Positions 24,195 to 64,000 of a stretch of 64,000 nt of DNA are shown in pieces. Below the pieces are notes generated by a model that was given only the letters and a program-made list of their open reading frames with translations, was not told the origin of the DNA and ran no database searches. Position numbers and translations under genes: made by a program. The stretch lies in NCBI RefSeq assembly GCF_000003815.2, contig NC_049981.1, positions 28,570,379 to 28,634,378 on the forward strand. Direction: 5' to 3'. Each line of letters starts with the position of its first letter. Position 1 is the stretch's first letter. This stretch comes from Branchiostoma floridae (taxonomy: Eukaryota > Chordata > Leptocardii > Amphioxiformes > Branchiostomatidae).

Positions 24195-24345
24195 ACGTCT
24201 TCAAAACAAATTCCCTAGGGAATACTCAGATAATACCACTACGCATGCGTGTAAAAATTCCAGAAATGCCTACGAAATTCTGGGAATTTTTGTCAAACGG
24301 TCGCACTCTATAACAGTAGGCTCGCCCCTGAGGCGTCGCCAAAAA
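24195..24345 (+). repeat. Dispersed repeat with 'gcccctgaggcgtcgcc' motif
   Basis: 'aaattccctagggaat' is followed about 120 bp later by 'gcccctgaggcgtcgccaaa'. The pair recurs in the same order at 57297-57393, and the second motif alone recurs at 41543-41565. This is a dispersed family with no coding content. Confidence 0.6.
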
Positions 24346-24600
24346 CTTTTATCATTGAATGGGTTCATATTCTGTGGCCATAATGTAACGTTCCCAGGCC
24401 CATTATGTTGTTTTGAAAGTTGACACAGCTTTTGAACAATACTACTTACTGTACTTGTTCTCCTACGTGAGGGATACACCATTCTGATGTTTTGACAGAG
24501 TCGTGTAGATAAGCATTACAATTTGTTATTATCTTTTTTTTTCATTTCACAGGATATGCAGTCTATAATTCTTTTTTTTCTTTTTGTGGAGTTTTATTGT

Positions 24601-24735
24601 CTATTTTATGGACTGGCCTAAACACTGAACAGCTCATCAGAGGGGCAGAGGACAGAAAGAGATGGGCAAAGATCACTGCTGATGGATGTCGTGGAGCCCC
24701 TACGACCACTGAGGTTACGGGCCGTGAGTGAGTGA
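24601..24735 (+). mobile_element. 135-bp LINE 3' end with 13-bp target duplication
   Basis: Flanked by GGAGTTTTATTGT at 24588-24600 and 24736-24748. It encodes the last residues of a LINE ORF2 protein (WTGLNTEQLIRGAEDRKRW, then GCRGAPTTTEVTG) and closes with a GTGA-repeat tail. The WTGL start resembles the WTGL of the 21682-22084 copy, but what follows differs, so these are probably different subfamilies. Confidence 0.85.
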
Positions 24736-24748
24736 GGAGTTTTATTGT

Positions 24749-27462
24749 GTTTTTTTTCAATCTTTTTTTTTTCAGTCAAACCACGTATGAGCAATGCAAA
24801 GAGTACTCCGTTATTTTATTTTCTAAATAGTGGTGTTTGTTGGGATATTACTTGTACATATTTTGAAACAGAATCCATGAAATGGATCCTCTTCAAAAAT
24901 TAATGGAATGACCCTAAATTTTGAAGAGACTCTCCAGAGCAGGTTCGTGTGCTCATTCAAGGCCATCGGCAGGCAGGTGCTGTGCAGGAGTGTGTGTACG
25001 TGTCAGGGCAGGAGTGCGGTTACAAACCACAATACATGAAGCCCAATGTGACGTTTGCACAGGGATTAGGCTATCCGTTCTGATAGCTGAGTGTATTCAA
25101 CACGTTTGCACGTACCCCATACAGAAGTCATCGATTACCATAAAAACATCAACATCTCAAGTGTAACTTGGCTACAAAGTCAGGCCCGGTCCACGGACCA
25201 TGGGAAAGAAGTATATTCAAGCATCGTCGATTAAACTGAACCTTTTATGATTCTATGATAGTTCTAAAGTTAAGTTCAAGAATCTACTTGTACATGTCGC
25301 TCTCAATATAACATTAGATCAAGACCTACGACAAGCTAATGTAGTGTGTAGATTCACAACTGCACCTTCCACGTTGAACTACGCTTTCAACAACAAGTTA
25401 GCTTTGAACAAGTTAGTCATTATGCTATTAAAAGGACCTTCTAAAGAAAAGCACTTATGTTCCAAATGTTCCAAGGTTCAAAAAGCGACTAGACGCGCTT
25501 GTAACCATTGTGTAAATTATCAGACCACCTGCAGGGAACGTTAGTACGATAAGTGAGCGGAGGTCAAGTGTTCACGCTTTTGTGCATTACCAGAAAATGC
25601 TGTTATTCTAAAGGCAACTCTACCTCCTCAACAAATTCTTGTTTTTGATCGAGTATTCTAAAATGAAACATGCCCTGAATACTTAGTTTAATCTAACCGA
25701 AAAAGGAATAGTTTTGACATTCTAGATAGAATTTGATTAACGTCTAAGCTGGAGTCCAAACTGTTGCTAGGTCACGCACAGGGCATCTCTTCCCTGCCAC
25801 GCCTTAGGAAATATTGCTAAGTGCCTTCCTGGGGGCTAAGGCGAGCGTTGTAATTGAATTTAGGCGCATGCAAGTATCACCAATGCACCGATGAGATCAC
25901 TGTCGGCCAGGAGGGGAGAGCTCTTAGTGTGGATAAAACCCCAGTCTGAGTCCCTAGGAGAGATTTGTGACCAGGTTGAAAAACAATAAACGTTATAGTC
26001 GTACAATGAAGACAGTCAAAACATGCGCAAAGTACGGTGTATAGACAAACTTGTTATGTCGTTTACGTTAAACTCTCCAGCTCTTGTTATCAGGTATTTC
26101 ACTGTCGTGCAAACACACGCTATACTGCCCACCGCAAATATCAGCGGAACGTCCAGTTTGGGGGTAAACATACCGGTGGTCCAAAGTTGTCAACGAAATA
26201 TGTGGTCATCATAGAAGAATTTCGAATTTTTATTGTTTCAAATACATTAACAGGGATGCCCTGTAGATAAACGATATATTTAACACCATGAAAAGAATCA
26301 TTATAGGATATAAGCACAACGTCACACACCAAAGAAGACAAAACAACCACCATATACAAGACCAACGTCACAGACTATGTTACCTACGGTCACTCGTTAG
26401 ATTTATTACTTGTCGGAAACAACCGGTAAAACTTTGAGGAACCGCGGGTTTCTTAGATCAAGTAAGAAGGAGGATCAGGCCTTAAGATGTTTTGTTTTGA
26501 TCGATGCCTCAGATAGATCATTGATGTGTTTGATTCTGCAATCAAAGAGATCAAAGGAAGACAAAATTGTCGGCATCGTCTGTTCTCCACCAAACAACTG
26601 AGGCGATATGTCCTTTGTGCCATCTATCTATTCAGTCCACTTCCGTTACTAGAAGTCCAAGGATCATTCCTGCTCAATGCCACGTAAACGTAAACACTCG
26701 TTTGGATAAAAAATTAGTCATTTACAAACGGCTATTCTTCTCCCTGCAGTACATTAAGGCATGAAGACTAGTGCTGACTACAAGGTGACTAAAAGGAAAC
26801 TCGCAATGGAAAAGATTCACATTCGTTGGAAACCACCTTTTTCGATCGACATTAGGGAAGACCTTGGCACAGTAAACGTGACATTGGCGTGGTAATGAGC
26901 GTCAGCTGCCAGACAATGGACTTGAATGATGAATAACTTGGTCACATGTTACTGAAGGCCATATTCCAGACAGTTATCAACAAAAAATGCCGCATATGTT
27001 TATTCGATGGTGACCTACAATGAACGCTGGTATCAGACGTCCTGCCAAAACGGTTACATGTTTTATATCAACTGCGGCTGTTACTATTTTGTTAAGGCTT
27101 GGTGTTAAGAACATTATCCTTTGTGCTCTGTTAGCTCTAGAGTCAACAAGAAATGACGGAAAATTGCCCTTTGACCTCCTTGACCTGGCTAACACGGATA
27201 CGCTCCCCAAACGCCCACCTGTTGGTGTAATGAACGGGTTTATGATATTTGTCTGTGACGTGCATCATTTTGATGATAACCATAAATCTGATATATGGAA
27301 TATGTCCGACAGATGGGAAAAATGTAGAAAATGGGCGAAAAGTAGTTTGTGTAATGGACTGATATCCAGCAATTATCGGCATGCATTTGTAAAACCGTCG
27401 TATCATGTTGAATAAGGCTTTGTATATGGGAGATGGAAGACAAGGTACTAGTATGAATTTAT
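24749..27462. other. Gene-free stretch
   Basis: No recognisable gene. A frame at 27020-27415 (131 codons) has no known domain and no supporting context. Confidence 0.3.
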
Positions 27463-27522
27463 AATGCGGCCAATTTGATTATGTAGTTACAATGCGGCCA
27501 ATTTGATTATGTAGTTACAAAC
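27463..27522. repeat. Tandem duplication of a 29-bp unit
   Basis: 'aatgcggccaatttgattat' plus 'gtagttac' occurs twice in direct succession. Simple local duplication. Confidence 0.8.
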
Positions 27523-27650
27523 TATGGTTTCTACATTTCCCGTGCTTTTATCGGACAACCCACCCTTAGTGCAATTTAGGCGTTAACATTTGAGTCCTAA
27601 AGTAGCCCAGAATTTTACACATAAAATGTCATGTCAGAGTTTAAACCTAC

Positions 27651-27896
27651 CCCTTGGTCCACCCGGCGCTTGAGAGAAGCCGCCACCAGCTTGACCGTTC
27701 CCCGCTGAAGAATAGTCACCTGCACTCCAAGCGATTGCCATATCTGTCACAAGCCCAAAGTCTATACACTCGAAAAGTCTCGGACAAAACTCACGAGAGG
27801 TGACGTTCCTGGTTAGTTGATAGGCCAAGGACGCTGTATTTTGTATCCTTGCTAAGATCCTCCACTGCCAGACTACCGGGCGATGGCAGCTAGGTC
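27651..27896 (-). CDS. Candidate internal exon, unknown protein
   Basis: A 246-bp open stretch lies between an acceptor (TTCTTTACAG before 27896) and a donor (GGG|GTAGGT after 27651). It encodes about 82 residues: a start near CHRPVVWQWRILARIQNTAS, then two cysteines within about ten residues (EFCPRLFECIDFG), and a Gly/Ser-rich end (AGNGQAGGGFSQAPGG). The N-x-S/T site and paired cysteines would suit a secreted protein. I know no family that fits and see no flanking exons, so this may be chance. Confidence 0.3.
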
Positions 27897-29045
27897 CTGT
27901 AAAGAAGTCTCCTGTGGAACGGGACGCCGCTTACAGGTGGATGGCCTCTCCCCGTGTTACCGTAAAACGTTGTTATTTCACGCCATGGAGAAGACACACA
28001 AATCAGTTTTGTTACTCCGTTTGTTTAACACCACTACGATTTGTGTACAAGGCCGGCCCCACTTTCCTGTGTAAAGTATAATGATCGATAAATAAGCTCC
28101 GTGGCAGGGCGAATACTTCACCAGCCTCGCAAACACGACGACACTACTTGGAAAAGGTGTGCAAATATTTTATCACAACACAGTGTGTTGTAGTACAAAT
28201 CACACAGTTATGTATGAACTAACTTAAACAGTAAAAATAAGTGAACCTTTTCAAAAGTGTGAAGCATTTAAGACTAATAATACTCATTATAGGATGTTAG
28301 TCAGTCTTTACGAACTTGCCTACCCCGCCGAATGGAACGTTCCGAGGACTTACGTTCTTCCCACTACATCCTGTTTGCCCTGATACAGGGAACCATTCAC
28401 TGCCGAATTAACCGGCATTCAGCTAATTTCCACTCAGCGGCCCGAAAAAAAGAAAACGCTCGAGGGTCCAAAGGGCAGATGAAAGCCTGGAGCAGCCGTG
28501 GGCGCGTGTCGTGAAAGGTCCGGACTTGTAAAAAGTGGTTGCCAAATGACGTCAATGATACCACAGCCTCTGGCGTCTCCTCTCGTATATCGTAACACTA
28601 TAAGCTAGATTTTTGCTCAGATCATGCGCCATTCGTACGTCGTTCTTTGATCTAAGATGTTTTTCATAAAGAATTTGATACGATTTTAACGATATTGAAA
28701 GTGTACGACTCTCACAAAATTCAACTGAAGAGCAAAGCTTTATTCAGATAGTTTTCTGCAAAGACCTGTTAAGTATTGACCACCTGCCGCCCATTATCAG
28801 TTCAATGGAGCCATTAGAAATATGGTACTTAATGCACCAGTTATGTAGCTACCTCTCTAAATATTCCTGGCATTTACATGACCTAGAAGTAATTCAAAGC
28901 GCTTCCGCAATCACGAACGGTGTTATACCAATATAGAAATGGAGCGTGCAAGGGCACTAGCTGTGCGTTCGCAGGGAAGAGACTCCAGATATATATTTGG
29001 ATAATTTTTACTTCCTAGATAGAAGGTCACCTCCTGAAGGAAGTG
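27897..29045. other. Gene-free stretch up to the assembly gap
   Basis: No supported feature. Confidence 0.3.
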
Positions 29046-29145
29046 NNNNNNNNNNNNNNNNNNNNNNNNNNNNNNNNNNNNNNNNNNNNNNNNNNNNNNN
29101 NNNNNNNNNNNNNNNNNNNNNNNNNNNNNNNNNNNNNNNNNNNNN
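29046..29145. other. Assembly gap (100 N)
   Basis: Exactly 100 N, a conventional placeholder for a gap of unknown size. AGAAGGTCAC at 29021-29030 and GTGACCTTCT at 29146-29155 flank it as inverted repeats, which suggests a hairpin in the missing sequence. Confidence 0.99.
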
Positions 29146-29643
29146 GTGACCTTCTGAGTATACGCGAGATGATACACGTCGTCATATACAGAATGACACC
29201 CCCTGAGGGTATGGAACACAGCTGTTGTCAGTAAGCATTTGATATCAAATTTTAGGCCAGTCGTGTGATCATATATGAATATTCCGTGAAATATACGTTG
29301 AAATTTTCCATTCCAAAACTTTGTTGATTACCTGCATAGGACAGTATTACCAAAACGGCTGGGACAAAATACCATTAAATCGTAGGAACGTGGTTGTTGT
29401 ACTGGTGTCAGACTGGTAAAAAAAAAAGACCAGTTCGACCGACAGCTGGTGGTCTAGTACTCATTTTATTTGGAGCTTCAGTTTTTACTTCCACCTTCAT
29501 ATCATACTCATTTCATATTTTGTGCATTAAAAGAGTTAGTGAAAAACTCTTCTCTATATAAATCTAACGTTGTTTTTCCGCGTAAGATGCAAAATTCTAA
29601 ATACGGTAGATGTCATTTGTGCGTGCATTTCTATAGGTTGCGT

Positions 29644-33588
<3,945 letters not shown>

Positions 33589-34897
33589 CCTTAGTGAGGA
33601 GACCAGCACGATGTGAAATAACGTGTCTAGCAAACGAATTCACCTGTCCCACTGGTATGGCAAAATGTTTGAACGAGGAGAAAATGGATTAAAACCGCAC
33701 TCAAATAATACGTAATCAATACACCAGCACAATGGGCATATGCTAGTCCTAAGGCACTTAACAAGTTTGATAACTGTATGAAGGATTGATGCATTTTAGA
33801 ACAGGGGTCAGTCGACTAGCGCCTGTCTTCTTTCTTATGTGAGTGCGATCCATCCTTGTTGAGCCACTGCTAAATCTATCCATATAGGATCCCCCTTTAT
33901 TGTCGTCGCGTGCAATACAGGAGGACGAAGAAAACACTGTGCTGAGGCGGCAGAGTTTGTGTGTGCTCTGCAACCATTTTGTAGACAATCCTCCATTGTC
34001 TTTGGCCTTATCTTAACGATATGTTTATCTGCCATTTGAATAAGCGCATTACCAGCCACCTGCACAATTCGATCGGGTGCAGGTTGTGAAAGTGTGTGAG
34101 TCTTGTGTTCTAACCCTGAGTGTGTGCATGGTTGAGTGTTGTGGTGACATATTCTGAATGGAAACTTACGAAAAGGGTCAATTACGTAGAAAGTTGACAG
34201 ACTACGGTATTTGTTCCCAGTGTACAAGCGTGAATTTAAAAAGATATTCAGACCGGATGCACCTGTGCTTATCAAAAAAATTATGTTCCAAAACAAACTT
34301 CCCATGATTGATAACAGTAACAACAGTGAATGGACGGAAAAACGTAATATCAAGTGTCAGAAATGAAGATAAGTCGCATTGTCTGCTAACTATGTTACCA
34401 TGTGCATATAGCACATAAAACGTAATGGAGTAAGCCACAAGATAAACAAATGCCAGAATTGTCATAGCAACGTTTGGAACATGCCGATTCTACCATGAGA
34501 TACCAGGTCTTTTGCCTACAAGCCCTAACTATAAGAGATATACACATAAAGGGGCTATTTGTTACGATGGTGAATCATAGTTGTGTAACAAGCTGCTTGA
34601 CACAAGTCATCGGTCTTTGACCCCAGGTTTGCTTTACGTCAAAGATGAATGATTGTTTACCAGAACAATTAACAATACCTACTTGTTAGCCGATGATAAG
34701 CCCTATTTGAGATATCAGCAATGCAATCTGCTTCATGATTGGTTAAAAAGTCACAGTGAACCAATCGGAGAAGTTGTAAGTCAATGATTTTACCATTGAA
34801 AGCAATAAAAAGGTCGTGCAGTTACTTTTCTCACTAGAAAAATTCAAATTCAGCTCGCTCTGTACGGACACTGTTGAGCTAAGTGTTTGGGAGCGCC
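33589..34897. promoter_or_regulatory. Intergenic region between divergent genes A and B
   Basis: 1.3 kb between the two start codons. It should contain both promoters. An AATAAAAA element at 34804-34811, about 90 bp before gene B's ATG, could serve as a TATA box. I see no clear TATA for gene A and no CpG-rich block. Confidence 0.4.
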
Positions 34898-38523
<3,626 letters not shown>

Positions 38524-39585
38524 TTGGTCGGACATTTGATTTTTATTAGCCCATTATATATCCGACATCTTCTAGCTCCGGAGCCTAGAGAAATTTCTTC
38601 TTTTGGGAGGGTAATATGCCACTACCCACCACTGTACACTTTGAGCCGTGCAGAACTGTTGGTTGGTTGTTGCAAGTGTGTGGTGTGGATTTCGTTGTTT
38701 TACTTACCAGTGAAATGCGCTTATATCTTAAGTGTTCTATTGTGTTTTGTGACTGTTCAGGATTTCATTTTTCAAGTTGAAAAGTGTGTATCCTTTCCGT
38801 TTTGTATTTCTTGGGGACAACCAAGTCATTACCTTCGCCAGAAGGATATATATCGGTGTTGCTATGGTGATGTGGCTATGGATGTTTGTGTATTTCATGT
38901 AAACAGTATAACTCGAGAGACCGATTTGATGATGTTAAGAGATATTTTGTTTCTTGACAATGTGTAACATAATGCGAATAGAGTCAACATGTTCTCATAG
39001 ATATCAAAAGATCATTAAATGCAAAAAATAACATTATTGCAAATTAATCATTTTCTTTGTCTTCTCCATGGATCCACAAGTCACATATTCTTGTTATCAT
39101 CAGGCACAAATGGGATTTCATTCTATTGCGTATTTATCTGACTCAAAACAAAGTAAGAACACAGGAAGACCAGTGTTCAGACCCCCTCTAACGACAAAAA
39201 AAATCATTGCAAGAAAAAAAAATTCTGACCGCCAGATGTCTTCGTTGTCTCGTGGGACATTAGTGTCGATTACTGGTACTTTAGGCATGAAATATCCCCC
39301 AAATCATTTCGTTTAGACCTGTTCACATTTTCAGGTGAGAGAATTGACTCACTAACCCGCTAGCAAAACGGCATGTTCAAGCGACGGTCGGTGTGGTAAT
39401 GCATGCAGTCTATCTATCTGTATCATAACTTGGCTATGTTGCCGCCTACAGTCTTTTACTTACACTGTCAGCACATTCCAACCTATATAGTTACTAACAT
39501 CATTGCTATATATATATATAGAATAAAAGAAAATACAAGGAGACATTTAAGAATATGACAGTATTCAGTGTTGACATTTAAGTGA
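38524..39585. other. Region between convergent genes B and C, paralogous to 48480-49650
   Basis: No gene. From about 38960 it shares blocks with the 3' flank of gene D: 'aatgcgaata', 'ttttctttgtc', 'ctgaccgccagatgtc', 'gtgacattagtg' and 'ccccaaatcatt'. So the duplication that made C and D included downstream DNA. Confidence 0.6.
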
Positions 39586-39591
39586 TTTATT
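39586..39591 (-). terminator. Polyadenylation signal of gene C
   Basis: AATAAA on the minus strand, about 75 bp after the stop codon. It sits in a conserved 'ttatttctcgg' context also found after gene D. Confidence 0.7.
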
Positions 39592-39664
39592 TCTCGGCCA
39601 ACCCCAAGCTTATTTGTACTTTAACTGAGATTAAGAGAGCCCTGTGAAATTGTGCGTATTGGCC

Positions 39665-48022
<8,358 letters not shown>

Positions 48023-48086
48023 GATGATGTTTAGTTCTTCTTCTAGCGGTGATGAAAACAAGTAAAAACTAGCACTGTGCTTTTTA

Positions 48087-48095
48087 CTATTTATA
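48087..48095 (-). promoter_or_regulatory. TATA box of gene C
   Basis: TATAAATAG on the minus strand, 65-70 bp before the ATG at 48022. A start site near 48060 would give a 5' UTR of about 40 bases. Confidence 0.65.
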
Positions 48096-48479
48096 CCATA
48101 TGGCCATGCACATAAACAGCGCGACCTTTGGTAACCAATAGTGTATTTGCTCTGGTGCTGTAACGTTTATGTGGAAGTAGGATGTTTGAAGAAGTAGCCC
48201 GATCTATATAGACATCCGCACATGTAAACATGTGTTACGTATATACGGCGCTGTCTGTTGTTTGTTAACGCGTACTTTGACATGATACGAAGCTAATGTT
48301 ACCTGGTAGTAATTGCTATTTCCCTTCTTTCAGGCCACAAATTGGACCAAAGAAGATAGAAAAGTCCGGTTATAACGTAAGCTGCGGTAAGCATTCCTTT
48401 TCTGAAGTTGTCATATCTTAAGTTATTTAAAAGTTTCGTGAAAATTCTCCCTCTTTTTGGTAATCCTCAACTTCGGCGA

Positions 48480-49658
48480 AACATGAAGCTTTTCCAAGTA
48501 ATACCAATGAAACACGCTTAAGCTTTTTGTCTCATATTGTGATTGGGGTAATGTCTTAGCGCGCTTGCCTCAACTTGAAAAAGAAGTGTAGTTTAACATT
48601 TTGCATTTCATTTGAACCATCAAATCGTATTTGTGATAGATAAGTGTTGATGATGAAATGTTCTGTTTCTTGATAAGGAAAAACATTATGCGAATAAACT
48701 CTCAGTTCTCACAGATACTACCAGGATCATCAGATCATTAGACAAAACATCATCATGAACATGTGTGAATTCTATAGATATTATATTTTCTTTGTCCACT
48801 CCGAATGGATCTAGAAGTTACATATGTCTGTTGGCATGTTGTGACACAGATGAACTTTCATGCTCACACCTATAGAATATCCGAGGACAGCCCACAGTCT
48901 CTCCCTTAAAAATATCTACCAACACATGTTGCATTAAGAGGGCTGACCGCCAGATGTCCTCACTGCAACGCGTGACATTAGTGACGATTACGTTTGGCCT
49001 GAAATCTTACCCCAAATCATTGTTTCGTTTAGAATTTTCAGTCTTTCATATCAAGAATATTAAACCACCAATTCTCTTCCACGAAGTTGACGTGACGGTC
49101 GGCTGGGAGATGCCTGCAGTCCATCTACCTGTACCATAACTTGTCGAAGTCTTTTTACCGTAGCACACGCACATTCCACACTGATTTCACTGTATGGATG
49201 AAATCCTCTGGAGACCCAAAAACTAAAGCGCGAATAAAAGAAAAATCCAGGAAATAATTGCTGCTAAACCATAGGGCTAAACATCCACTCCCTTCTTTCC
49301 CAGGCTTCGTTTTTGTCTAATGTTCGCCTCTAGTAAGAGTGTAAGAGATAATCGTCACTATTCCAATGTTTTTATTGCCATTCTTGCTTAAAGATAGAGG
49401 GAAACAGGGGCACTGTGGTCCTATACCCTGACCATGTCCCCCCTTACCCTGGAGAGCAGATTTCCTGGCAAGCATAAAATTCTGATTGACCGGAGATGCT
49501 ATTGGGTGACATGTGGCCACATCTTTTTTAGAACAGGCAAAACTCACTGCGCGCGCGTATGTCATCCATAAACTGGAGTCAGTGTGGCCTAACATTATCG
49601 ATATAGAATAAAACACGGACGCATACTAAGACAGTATTCAGTGCTTACGTTCCTGGTA
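48480..49658. other. Region between genes D and C
   Basis: No gene. It is paralogous to the 3' flank of gene C (see 38524-39585) and includes a segment near 49550 ('cgcgcgtatgtcatccataaa') that recurs at 51420. Confidence 0.55.
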
Positions 49659-49664
49659 TTTATT
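49659..49664 (-). terminator. Polyadenylation signal of gene D
   Basis: AATAAA on the minus strand, about 70 bp after the stop, in the same context as gene C's signal. Confidence 0.7.
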
Positions 49665-49732
49665 TCTCGGGCAACTCAGAGCTTATTTGTACTCAATGTC
49701 TGAGACTGAGAAAGCTCTGTAAGGATGTGAGC

Positions 49733-63929
<14,197 letters not shown>

Positions 63930-64000
63930 CTGGAAGAAAGAAAATATAATTCAATGGTGTGCCCGCGCCCAACGCCACAGTTGCCATGATATACTAGTAA

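Noticed and set aside
27020-27415. 131-codon plus-strand frame
   Set aside because: No recognisable domain, the opposite strand is also open, and no splice or promoter context.

Overview
This window looks like nuclear DNA of an invertebrate deuterostome, most likely a cephalochordate (amphioxus, Branchiostoma). That is an inference. It rests on the intron-rich, secreted multi-domain proteases (kringle, CUB and LDLa modules joined to trypsin domains), the dense small foldback/MITE elements and tRNA-derived SINEs, the non-LTR retrotransposons with short tandem-repeat tails, and a Penelope-like element. A 100-base N gap (29046-29145) shows it is a draft assembly.

Layout. 1-29 kb is gene-poor. 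It holds one long non-LTR retrotransposon (7.6-11.2 kb, minus) with a MITE in its endonuclease region, a 2.2-kb foldback element (19.0-21.2 kb), two tiny 5'-truncated LINE insertions with clear target-site duplications (21.7 and 24.6 kb), SINEs and other dispersed repeats. Only two isolated candidate exons stand out there (5497-5668 and 27651-27896, both minus). 29.6-64 kb is a cluster of four trypsin-family (S1) serine protease genes, rebuilt here exon by exon with consistent splice sites and phases. Gene A (29644-33588, minus; 391 aa) is signal peptide - Thr/Asn repeats - LDLa - S1. Gene B (34898-38523, plus; 393 aa) is signal peptide - kringle - S1. Gene C (39665-48022, minus; 493 aa) is signal peptide - CUB - kringle - Thr/Gly linker - S1. 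Gene D (49733 to beyond 63929, minus; 5' end outside the window) is Thr-rich linker - kringle - linker - kringle - linker - S1. A and B are divergent, B and C convergent, and C and D are tandem paralogues.

All four keep the His/Asp/Ser triad and an Asp at the base of the S1 pocket, so trypsin-like cleavage after Lys/Arg is expected. All have an Arg-(I/V)VGG activation site, so they are probably secreted zymogens. The added modules (LDLa, CUB, kringle) are bounded by phase-1 introns, as in exon-shuffled proteins. Introns of the cluster are loaded with transposons: a Penelope-like element with inverted pseudo-LTRs in gene A, foldback elements in A, B and D, two copies of one MITE in C and D, LINE 3' ends in C, and a 947-bp TTAA-flanked element in D.

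Most notable: (i) the CUB-kringle-trypsin architecture and the kringle-cassette duplication in gene D, where one kringle half has a 7-bp frameshifting deletion; (ii) a family of four foldback elements sharing CCTGGnTAYC-like ends and 9-bp target duplications; (iii) the 2.2-kb palindromic element with 53-bp tandem repeats in its arms; (iv) an internally deleted Penelope-like element with a 39-bp tail and a 13-bp target duplication.
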